64,000 bases of DNA from Marinobacterium_D sp050908845. GTDB lineage: Bacteria; Pseudomonadota; Gammaproteobacteria; Pseudomonadales; Balneatricaceae. Positions 1 to 7,348 of this stretch are shown here, in pieces. Below the pieces are notes generated by a model. That model searched no databases and had not been told where the DNA came from. It was given only the letters and a program-made list of their open reading frames with translations. A program made the position numbers and the translations under genes. Each line of letters starts with the position of its first letter. The first letter of the stretch is position 1. The stretch lies in the NCBI RefSeq assembly GCF_050908845.1, contig NZ_CP194171.1, forward strand, positions 3,534,001 to 3,598,000, in the 5' to 3' direction.

Positions 1-1
1 C

Positions 2-898
2 AACGCCTACATACTGCAGCTGTTTCTGCCGCTGAACTTTCTCGGCATGGTGTACCGTGAAGTGCGCCGGGCACTGACCGATATAGAGAACATGTTCGCG
101 CTGCTGAAGAAAACACCCAGCGTGTCAGATCCGGCCGACGCCAAACCGCTCCGCGTCACCGAAGGCGCGATCGAGTTTCGCCAGGTGAACTTCGCTTATC
201 ATGCTGAACGCCCCATCATCCGGGACCTGAGTTTTCGCGTTGAACCCGGCCAGAAAGTCGCCATTGTCGGCCCCAGTGGATCGGGCAAATCCACCCTGGC
301 ACGGCTGCTGTTCCGTTTTTACGATCTCGATAGCGGCGACATTCTGATTGACGGCCAGCCCATAAACAGCGTCACCCAGCTGAGCCTGCGCCAGGCGATC
401 GGTGTCGTGCCTCAGGATACCGTGCTGTTCAACGACAGCATTTTCAGCAACGTTGCCTATGGTCGTCCGGAGGCTGAAGCGGAAGAGATCAACGCGGCGA
501 TACACCTGGCCAACCTGGATCGCTTTATCGCCGCATTGCCGGAAGGACGGCAGACGCGGGTTGGCGAGCGCGGATTGAAGGTTTCCGGCGGCGAGAAACA
601 GCGCATCGCCATCGCCCGGGTGATCCTGAAAAAACCGCCGATTCTGCTATTCGACGAAGCCACCTCGGCCCTGGACAGCGGCACGGAGCAGGCGATTCTT
701 GCGGCGCTGAACAAGCTGGCGAAGAACCACACCAGCCTGGTGATCGCCCACCGGCTTTCAACCGTTATCGACGCCGACCAGATTCTGGTGATGGATAGCG
801 GAGAAATTATTGAACGCGGCACGCATCAGCAGCTGCTGAGTTTGAACGGGCGCTATGCAGAGATGTGGCGACTGCAGCAGGATAAGCAGCCGGAGTAA
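2..898 (+). CDS. Atm1-type ABC exporter, C-terminal part (5' truncated by window edge)
   Basis: The reading frame is open from base 2, so only the end of the membrane domain and the whole ATPase domain are visible. The pre-ATPase stretch (LNFLGMVYREVRRALTDIE) is typical of the Atm1/HMT1 family, half-size exporters that move glutathione- or persulfide-type compounds across the inner membrane. The ATPase domain has Walker A GPSGSGKST (near base 270), a Q-loop, the signature VSGGEKQR, Walker B ILLFDEAT and the H-loop in IAHRLST. The protein ends normally at TAA. Family assignment rests on similarity of these motifs; the transported compound cannot be read from the sequence. Confidence 0.9.
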   Translation, partial: NAYILQLFLPLNFLGMVYREVRRALTDIENMFALLKKTPSVSDPADAKPLRVTEGAIEFRQVNFAYHAERPIIRDLSFRVEPGQKVAIVGPSGSGKSTLARLLFRFYDLDSGDILIDGQPINSVTQLSLRQAIGVVPQDTVLFNDSIFSNVAYGRPEAEAEEINAAIHLANLDRFIAALPEGRQTRVGERGLKVSGGEKQRIAIARVILKKPPILLFDEATSALDSGTEQAILAALNKLAKNHTSLVIAHRLSTVIDADQILVMDSGEIIERGTHQQLLSLNGRYAEMWRLQQDKQPE

Positions 899-1032
899 GA
901 ACTGCCTGGATGCATAACTGGACTGCTGGCCAGATTCAGAGCGGACACCCGTGCCATACACTGAGACCGACGACTGCTGCCGGGTGAATAGAAAAAGCGG
1001 CCAAGAAAGCGGCAAAGACCTGAAACTTTCCC

Positions 1033-1269
1033 TTACTGAGCCGTGGCTTTTTCAAGTGCGGCCGCTCTTTTTTCCGCCTCTTCGTTGATGTACTCGTTGA
1101 TCTGGGTACGGAACTCTTTAACGTCTTCAGGGTTTGTCGGCACTTGAGGGGCACCTGAGCTTGAAAGCTCTTTAATCTCTTCAGATTGCTGAACTGCACG
1201 AGGACTTATTTGCTTGTAAACAAGCAGACCGACTAACAATACAGCGATTAGCAGTATGACCAGTCTCAC
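1033..1269 (-). CDS. small single-pass membrane protein, 78 aa, unknown function
   Basis: I place the start at a GTG preceded by a strong AGGAGGG ribosome site 5-7 bases upstream. The frame stays open further upstream to 1320, but without such a site. The product begins directly with one hydrophobic helix (about residues 2-17), followed by a polar, charged, probably helical tail rich in Glu and Lys. It resembles a membrane-anchored periplasmic or cytoplasmic tail protein. It lies just downstream of a second tiny membrane protein on the same strand, so the two are probably co-transcribed. I do not recognise the family. Confidence 0.55.
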   Translation of the reverse strand: MRLVILLIAVLLVGLLVYKQISPRAVQQSEEIKELSSSGAPQVPTNPEDVKEFRTQINEYINEEAEKRAAALEKATAQ

Positions 1270-1325
1270 CGCATACCCTCCTGCAAGTATCCGCCCCACG
1301 AAAGTGATCTTGCCGCACACTGCAG

Positions 1326-1517
1326 CTATGACTCACCGCCACTACGGCTTGAGATGATCGCCGTCACCATCAGGCCCAGTCCAAGTCCACCCAGCAGGCA
1401 GCCAACAAAGGCCAGCGCGGATTGCTGAAGAAAGACAAGTCCCACGCCCAGGCCGAGAATTACGCCCCCGCCGATAGCCCAGGTACTTCTGTCTGTTCGC
1501 TTATTACTATCAGCCAA
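1326..1517 (-). CDS. small two-helix membrane protein, 63 aa, unknown function
   Basis: The start is TTG, with an AGGAG ribosome site about nine bases upstream. After a charged N-terminus of about 12 residues there are two glycine-rich hydrophobic segments (about residues 13-32 and 36-56) and a short polar end. The pattern suggests a small inner-membrane protein with two close-packed helices. It lies just upstream of the 78-residue membrane protein and probably shares its transcript. No family was recognised, and the call as a gene rests on the start signal, amphipathic layout and conserved spacing with its neighbour. Confidence 0.5.
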   Translation of the reverse strand: MADSNKRTDRSTWAIGGGVILGLGVGLVFLQQSALAFVGCLLGGLGLGLMVTAIISSRSGGES

Positions 1518-1975
1518 CGCTGGCTCCTGTCGGTTATTGCGGTGGCGACACCCTCGGTAAGCGGCTTTAGGTACTCACGCATCAGGCGTTATATGCCGCA
1601 CTCTTCAGCAGGCCGAGCCCAATATCCCACGCCTCTATAGTGCCAAGTCATTGGTGCCGTTAGTTGCTTGTCTCTAATTCTAGTGGCAAATCAGCAGAGC
1701 GCTGTGTCATTTCGCAGACCGCTCTAAATGCGTTCGTCCACTAACCCCGCCCCTGATCCCCGGAATGACTGATTCAAGTGTATGCGCACGCTGGTTCCTG
1801 TACACTGATCGTGGAGGGCGAGATTTAACCAGGCGCCCCCTGGGTGGCTCGACCGTCACGGGAGCGTCATCGGCGCAGTGATATCCTCACGCACTTACCG
1901 GATCTACCCCGGCAGCACACCCATAGCACCTCCAACATCGCCACCAAGCATACAGCGCGGAGCTGAAAACAACCC
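1518..1975. other. 458-bp intergenic stretch, no gene recognised
   Basis: Divergent spacer between the small membrane-protein pair (minus) and the SHOCT-domain gene (plus). Short open frames here lack ribosome sites and coding character. I see no strong palindrome or terminator. It presumably contains the two promoters. Confidence 0.6.
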
Positions 1976-2764
1976 ATGCAGCAATTGACCCAAGCGGGCC
2001 AGAATCTGGTCAACGATCTCGCCTATCGCTACAACCTCAGCCAGGATGCCGTTGTGCATATGCTGGTCGCGGTCAACAACGGCGGCGGCACCATGGCGCA
2101 ATTCAACTGTCCGGAGCTGGGCGGTTCGGGACAGTGGATGCAAGGTGGCATGACCATGGTCGGCGACATGTTCAACCACGGCCTGAAGATGACCGTTGAC
2201 AACCTCTGCGGCGAACTCTCGGCGGCCCTGGCCAACACGCAGATTTTCCCCCCGGTGCCGCATGGCAGCAGGTCAAGCCAGAACTGGTGGCCGGCGGAGC
2301 TGGGCAGCCCGTTCAGCAGCGGCGCGCAGAACAACGTCCGCTATGCGATCTTCCCCAACCGGCTTGCGGTGGAGACCAATGGACAGGTATCGATCTACGA
2401 CACCCTTAATCACAATATCGGTGGAGTCAGCCAGCAGCAGGGCGGCGGTGACTCGCTGACCTTCAGCAGTCAGTTCGGCACCTTGGCGGTCAGCAGTCTG
2501 CCGCTGATTTCAGGTCCGGGCCAGGCCCAAGCGCCGCAGACCAACTTTGCCGCGCCGCCACAGCCACCCCAGCCGCAACAATCGCAGCCGCAACCTCAAC
2601 CGCAGCAACCTGATACCCAGAGTGCTATGCCGGATCTGTCCAACAATGCCTCAACCGACGATATCATCGGCCTGATCGAGAAGCTTGCCCGCTTGCGCGA
2701 TGCCGGCGCCATCACCGACGAGGAGTTCAACGCCAAGAAGCTTGAGCTTCTGCAGCGGATCTGA
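1976..2764 (+). CDS. SHOCT domain-containing protein, 262 aa
   Basis: An in-frame stop lies just four codons upstream of this ATG, so the start is fixed; a GGAG ribosome site lies 13 bases upstream. The first 180 residues form a soluble, Gly/Asn-rich region with no motif I know. Residues about 185-215 are a low-complexity Pro/Gln linker. The last 35 residues match the SHOCT (short C-terminal) domain, with the usual pattern of a helix, LRDAGAITDEEFNAKK and LL near the end. SHOCT domains are thought to mediate oligomerisation or protein contacts, so this is likely an adaptor-like or stress-associated protein. The actual role is unknown. Confidence 0.7.
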   Translation: MQQLTQAGQNLVNDLAYRYNLSQDAVVHMLVAVNNGGGTMAQFNCPELGGSGQWMQGGMTMVGDMFNHGLKMTVDNLCGELSAALANTQIFPPVPHGSRSSQNWWPAELGSPFSSGAQNNVRYAIFPNRLAVETNGQVSIYDTLNHNIGGVSQQQGGGDSLTFSSQFGTLAVSSLPLISGPGQAQAPQTNFAAPPQPPQPQQSQPQPQPQQPDTQSAMPDLSNNASTDDIIGLIEKLARLRDAGAITDEEFNAKKLELLQRI

Positions 2765-2864
2765 CCCAGACACGCACCGGCGCCGACGGCGAAGACTTGC
2801 CTGGCGCCGGCTACTGGACCCTGCGCCGTCACGCTGAGGTCAGAAATTTATCGCGGATCCCGAT

Positions 2865-4070
2865 TCAGGCGGCGCGCTCCCGAGCCTTCTCCTCCAGCAG
2901 GTCGATCAACATGCGCTCGACACGGCTTCCGCCCACGCCGATCCGCTGCGCTGAACTTATCCCGCCCAGGAGTTGAGCCGCCTGCTGGAAATCGGAGCGG
3001 GCAAAGTGGCTGACGGCCTCCACCAATAGCAGCGCCAGATCGCGATTGCTGTTCACATCCTTCCCGCGGATAAGCGCTTCGCAGCTTTCCAGGCCCGATA
3101 AGTTACCTGTAGCGGCGTGAATACCCGCGATATGTAACGCAATAAAGGGGTGCGCCAGCATTCCTTCAAACCGAGCAGTCAGCTCTTTTACCGCAGGGGT
3201 CAAAGCGGACGTTTTTCCCGTTTTCAGATAATCACGCAGCAGAAATCCGCCGCAGTCCGCCAGTGTCAGCACCGGGCCACAGGTCGTGGTTTCGGGCGCA
3301 CAGTAACGCTGATAACGCTCCCAGGCTTCATCCCGCTTGCCGACCTGCCACTCCGCCAGCGCCAGATGCCACTGCAGATGACCGTAAAGAGCACCGCCCT
3401 CTGCAGTGGTTTTATGCAGATCAAGCCAGCTGTGGATCAGTGTTTCGGCCTCATCCGGCACACCCAGATCATGGAGAATATGAGCATAGCCGTGGATGGT
3501 ATACAGGGATTGAGGGCGCAGCTGCAGCGCCCTTTCCTGAATTTTGCGGCCCTGCGCCGGATCACCTGCTTCACTTATCGCAAACCCCAGCCGGGCCAGG
3601 AACGCCCAGTCATCGGCCAGAGTCTCCTCGGAGGCTTTGAGAATATTCAAAACCCGAGTCAGTTTTTCCGGACCTCCATAAAAAATCAGATAACCGGATA
3701 ACTGGGATATGATCAGCAGATCAGCGGGGTTAGCGGCAACATAGGCCTCGGTTTGCTGCAAATTCCCGTAGGGGTCCGCCAGCAACCCGATCAGCACTTC
3801 GGTATGGACCTGCTCCCAGGGCGCCGCCTGCTCAGCCTGGGCTTGGGCCTTTACGCGAAAATCCTCAGCCGCGGGATCGTTGCCGTCCTTCGCGAGCATG
3901 TACCGGGCAACCCAGGCCAGCGCGAAATTCGGATCCTGTTCCAGAGCGCGATCCAGCAACTCTCTGGCACCGGACTCCGATCCCAGAATCCGGTCTACGG
4001 CATCGAGATAATCCTGCGCCGCCTGCTCCGAGTCGGTCGTCAGAGCCATACCGGTACGTGGATTGTTCAT
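2865..4070 (-). CDS. TPR protein of the TTC38/StaR-like type, 401 aa
   Basis: The protein is all-helical, with repeated helix pairs typical of tetratricopeptide arrays. The central stretch IHGYAHILHDLGVPDEAE and the following HLQWHLALAEW with an acidic turn resemble the TTC38/StaR-like family, whose bacterial members are cytoplasmic and functionally undefined. The length agrees with that family. The start ATG has a weak GAGG site about ten bases upstream. An alternative ATG seven codons in has no ribosome site. There is no signal peptide or membrane helix. It has no obvious operon partner. Confidence 0.7.
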   Translation of the reverse strand: MNNPRTGMALTTDSEQAAQDYLDAVDRILGSESGARELLDRALEQDPNFALAWVARYMLAKDGNDPAAEDFRVKAQAQAEQAAPWEQVHTEVLIGLLADPYGNLQQTEAYVAANPADLLIISQLSGYLIFYGGPEKLTRVLNILKASEETLADDWAFLARLGFAISEAGDPAQGRKIQERALQLRPQSLYTIHGYAHILHDLGVPDEAETLIHSWLDLHKTTAEGGALYGHLQWHLALAEWQVGKRDEAWERYQRYCAPETTTCGPVLTLADCGGFLLRDYLKTGKTSALTPAVKELTARFEGMLAHPFIALHIAGIHAATGNLSGLESCEALIRGKDVNSNRDLALLLVEAVSHFARSDFQQAAQLLGGISSAQRIGVGGSRVERMLIDLLEEKARERAA

Positions 4071-4382
4071 ACTTCGAACCTCTGCAGTTATAGGCCAACA
4101 GGATGTTGAATGGCTGTGCTGGATAGCAGTGTAGTTCTATCCCGGAAAAGCGGACCGTCACCAAGGTTCCGCACGTTTTCAGTTGATTAGCTCCTGCCTG
4201 AACAGCAATAAGAACAACCGCTTCAGCACAGCTCCCCATCCTGTTTGGGCACTCTTTTTACCCCTGGGGTCAGGTCAAACGCCACTTTTCCCTAAGGTAT
4301 AGGAGTTTGAGCAAAAAGGATTTTTTGCGTTTCAGGTGATCTTGTCTAATTTTTATAGCATCTATCATGGAGGACGATCAGC
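4071..4382. other. 312-bp divergent spacer upstream of the amidohydrolase gene
   Basis: Spacer between the TPR gene (minus) and the amidohydrolase gene (plus). The last 100 bases are AT-rich and end in a strong GGAGG ribosome site before the amidohydrolase ATG, so its promoter most likely lies here. No clear operator was seen. Confidence 0.5.
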
Positions 4383-6182
4383 ATGATCACCAAAGCGTGT
4401 GCAACTCTTCTTCTCGGCAGTGGTCTTGTTCTGTCCGGCATAGCGGCGGCACAAAACACCGCAGACACCATCTATATGGGTGGTTCAATCCTGACAATCA
4501 ACGATGCCCAACCCACCGCTGAAGCGGTTGCCGTCAAAGATGGTCAGATTCTGGCTGTCGGTGACCTTGCCGATATCACCTCTTTTCAGACCGATACTAC
4601 CGAACTCATCGACCTTAACGGTCGTGCACTGCTGCCCGGTTTTGTCGACAGCCATGGCCATGTAGTAATGGGCGGCATTCAGGCCCTTTCAGCCAACCTG
4701 CTCGCACCACCGGATGGCGAGGTCACCGACATCACCAGCCTGCAGCAGACCCTGCGCAGCTGGGCCGATGCCAATGCCGAGGCGGTTAAACAGGTCAAAA
4801 TGATCATCGGCTTCGGCTACGACAATGCCCAGCTTAAGGAGCTCAGACACCCCACCCGTGAAGATCTGGATGCGGTCTCTAGCGAATACCCGATAATGAT
4901 CGTGCATCAGTCCGGTCACCTGGGGGTGGCTAACTCCAAGGCCCTGGAGATAGCCGGTATCACCGCGGCTACGGAGAATCCTGCCGGTGGCGTCATCCGC
5001 AGGGATAGCAACGGTGAACCGAACGGCGTGCTGGAAGAGTACGCCTTTTTCACAGCGCTGGTACCGATGCTGTCCGAACTTGGGCCCGAGGGGCTACAGA
5101 CCTTTGCCAAAGCCGGCGCAGAGATGTGGGCACAGTTCGGCTATACCACTGCCCAGGATGGTCGCTCTTCCGGCGGAGTCGTTGAGGCGCTGAAAGCGGT
5201 GGACCAGGCCGGCGATCTGCCGATCGACGTTATCGCCTTTCCCGATGTCCTCGAAGCCAAAGACTACCTGAAAGCCAATGTCTCCATGGACTACAGCGGC
5301 CATGTGCGGGTGGGCGGCTGCAAGCTGACCATCGATGGCTCTCCCCAGGGATTCACCGCCCTGCGTGACCGCCCCTATTACGACCCCGTGGGCGACTACC
5401 CGGAAGGTTATGCCGGCTATGCTGCGGTGACCATGGAGCAGGTACAGGACTCGGTAAACTGGTGCTACCAGCATGGCATGCAGGTGATCACCCACGCCAA
5501 CGGCGAGGGCGCATCCGATATGCTTATCGATGCGCTGAAGAATGCCCAACAAGCCTACGGCGATCCGGATAACCGCCCGGTGTTGATTCACGGCCAGTTC
5601 CTGCGCGAGGACCAGGTGGACAGCTATAAAGAGCTGGGCGTCTTTATGTCGCTGTTCCCGATGCACACCTTCTACTGGGGTGACTGGCACCGGGACCACA
5701 CCGTCGGCCCGGTTAACGCAGAAAACATCTCACCAACTGGCTGGGTACGTGAGCGCGATATGATGTTCGGCTCCCACCATGATGCGCCCGTTGCCTTCCC
5801 CGACAGCATGCGTATTCTCGACGCCACCGTCACCCGGCGCACCCGCTCTGGCGACATCCTCGGCCCCACACAGCGTGTTGACGTGATGACCGCGTTAAAG
5901 GCGATGACGATCTGGCCCGCCTGGCAGCAGTTCGAGGAGAATAGCAAAGGCAGCATCGAAAAAGGCAAGGTCGCCGACTTTGTAATCCTTTCCGCGGACC
6001 CGACAGTCATCGACCCGGAAACTCTGGATCAACTCCAGGTGTTAATGACGATCAAGGCTGGCAAGGTCGTTTATCAGGCCGAAACGGGGCTCGCAGCAAC
6101 CGCCCTCGGGCGCCCACCGCTGGTCGCGGACCAGGAAAACGCGCACCAGCTGCTGGATGCCTGGTATCAAGGGGTCAACTGA
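4383..6182 (+). CDS. exported YtcJ-like amidohydrolase, 599 aa
   Basis: Member of the amidohydrolase family 3 / YtcJ group of metal-dependent hydrolases. An N-terminal signal peptide (residues 1-23, ending AAAQ) indicates export to the periplasm. The metal-binding HxH lies in GFVDSHGHVV near residue 90. Later motifs include the HANGEG histidine, the HGQFL histidine, and the SHHDAPV and GSIEKGKVADFVIL blocks near the C-terminus that close the composite beta-sandwich typical of the superfamily. Family members cleave amide or cyclic C-N bonds, but the substrate cannot be inferred. A strong GGAGG site precedes the ATG. It is monocistronic and ends at a bidirectional terminator. Confidence 0.85.
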   Translation: MITKACATLLLGSGLVLSGIAAAQNTADTIYMGGSILTINDAQPTAEAVAVKDGQILAVGDLADITSFQTDTTELIDLNGRALLPGFVDSHGHVVMGGIQALSANLLAPPDGEVTDITSLQQTLRSWADANAEAVKQVKMIIGFGYDNAQLKELRHPTREDLDAVSSEYPIMIVHQSGHLGVANSKALEIAGITAATENPAGGVIRRDSNGEPNGVLEEYAFFTALVPMLSELGPEGLQTFAKAGAEMWAQFGYTTAQDGRSSGGVVEALKAVDQAGDLPIDVIAFPDVLEAKDYLKANVSMDYSGHVRVGGCKLTIDGSPQGFTALRDRPYYDPVGDYPEGYAGYAAVTMEQVQDSVNWCYQHGMQVITHANGEGASDMLIDALKNAQQAYGDPDNRPVLIHGQFLREDQVDSYKELGVFMSLFPMHTFYWGDWHRDHTVGPVNAENISPTGWVRERDMMFGSHHDAPVAFPDSMRILDATVTRRTRSGDILGPTQRVDVMTALKAMTIWPAWQQFEENSKGSIEKGKVADFVILSADPTVIDPETLDQLQVLMTIKAGKVVYQAETGLAATALGRPPLVADQENAHQLLDAWYQGVN

Positions 6183-6217
6183 TCCACCCTTTCTACAGCT
6201 CAAAAGCTTTCCAAAAC

Positions 6218-6246
6218 GAAAAAGGCCGCTCAATGCGGCCTTTTCA
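6218..6246. terminator. bidirectional intrinsic terminator
   Basis: Perfect stem AAAAGGCCGC / GCGGCCTTTT with a five-base loop (tcaat), and T-runs on both strands. It lies between the convergent amidohydrolase gene (plus) and fdsD, the last gene of the formate dehydrogenase operon (minus), and can serve both. Confidence 0.9.
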
Positions 6247-6266
6247 GTCTATTAAGACAAGCTTGA

Positions 6267-6497
6267 TCAAGCTGCCTCGCTAAGCAGTTTTTCAGCCGCC
6301 AGCTTGGCAGCAGGATGCAGTTCCTCACCGCTTTTCTCTACGTAGTCGGACAGCATCGCTTTCATCCGGCGGGACCAGAACTTCTGGACGTGGCTGGCAA
6401 TCACTTCTGCTACCGCGTTTTCGTCACCGGCGCTGATGTTGTTGATAGCGATCTGGTTGATCATTTGGATCAGGCGATCCAGTTCACTCTGCGACAT
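6267..6497 (-). CDS. fdsD: formate dehydrogenase subunit delta FdsD, 76 aa
   Basis: Short, helical, acidic/basic protein matching FdsD, the small accessory subunit of soluble molybdenum-containing NAD-dependent formate dehydrogenases. Diagnostic stretches are LIQMINQIAINN near the N-terminus and VAEVIASHVQKFWSRRMK in the middle. FdsD is needed for maturation or stability of the complex in known systems. It is the last gene of the operon; its ATG directly abuts the fdhD stop codon (one-base overlap), consistent with translational coupling. The shared terminator follows immediately. Confidence 0.92.
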   Translation of the reverse strand: MSQSELDRLIQMINQIAINNISAGDENAVAEVIASHVQKFWSRRMKAMLSDYVEKSGEELHPAAKLAAEKLLSEAA

Positions 6498-7348
6498 TAT
6501 TTTGCTCTCGCTAAGCTTGGTTGTTCTTCATTATTGGCGCCCTGCCCGGCTTCACTGGTGGTGTAAACCACGTGACGGCCGGTGCGGGCGAAGCCCACCA
6601 GGTTCATGCCTGCCATTGAGGCGTGCTCCACAGCCAGCGCGGTGGGTGCCGATACGGCGACCAGGGTTGAGATCCCCATGGCATTGCACTTGTTGACCAT
6701 CTCGTAGCTGGCACGACTGGAGATCAGCACAAAACTTTCGGCATTGGCCGGATAGTCTTCGCGATCCTCGGCGCGGGCGCCGATCAGCTTGTCCAGGGCG
6801 TTGTGACGGCCCACATCCTCGCGCAGCAGCAGAATGTTACCGCCGAGGTCACACAGCGCCGCGCCATGCACGGCACCGGTGATCGACTGTAACGGCTGGT
6901 TTTTGCGCAGCTGCGCCAGTGCATTCTCGATCACCTCGCCTTCAGGCAGAGCGATCGCATCCACCGGCTTCGGTGTGGCCACCGCCTGCTGCAGCGACTC
7001 GGCACCGCAGAGACCGCAGCCGGTGCGGCCGGCCAGGTTTCGGCGGTGCTCCTTAAGCCGGGCAAAGCACTCACTGGCGATCTCGATATGCAGCTCGACA
7101 CCCAGTTTCTGCGTCACCTGCTCCACACCGTAGAGCTGTTCCGGCCGCTCGATGATCCCTTCCGACAGGCTGAAACCCAGCGCAAAGTCGTCCAGATCCA
7201 TCGGGCTTGCCATCATCACCACATGGGAGAGGCCGTTGTAGACAAGCGCTACCGCGACCTCTTCCGCCAGCAGGTCCTGAGCCGTTTCCGACTCAGCTCC
7301 CTGCCTGCGGGTGACGCTGAAAGCCCTGCGGCCTTCGCTGACGCTCAT
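6497..7348 (-). CDS. fdhD: formate dehydrogenase accessory sulfurtransferase FdhD (FdsC)
   Basis: FdhD transfers sulfur from a cysteine desulfurase to the molybdenum bis-MGD cofactor before its insertion into formate dehydrogenase. The catalytic CxxC loop is seen as CGLC at residues 111-114, and the family blocks DDFALGFSLSEGII and EDVGRHNALDKLIG are present. The chosen ATG (283 aa) overlaps the fdsA stop as TAATG, and the N-terminus then matches the family length. A longer frame running into fdsA is open but lacks any family similarity. It sits between the catalytic subunit and fdsD, the usual fds order. Confidence 0.95.
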   Translation of the reverse strand: MSVSEGRRAFSVTRRQGAESETAQDLLAEEVAVALVYNGLSHVVMMASPMDLDDFALGFSLSEGIIERPEQLYGVEQVTQKLGVELHIEIASECFARLKEHRRNLAGRTGCGLCGAESLQQAVATPKPVDAIALPEGEVIENALAQLRKNQPLQSITGAVHGAALCDLGGNILLLREDVGRHNALDKLIGARAEDREDYPANAESFVLISSRASYEMVNKCNAMGISTLVAVSAPTALAVEHASMAGMNLVGFARTGRHVVYTTSEAGQGANNEEQPSLARAK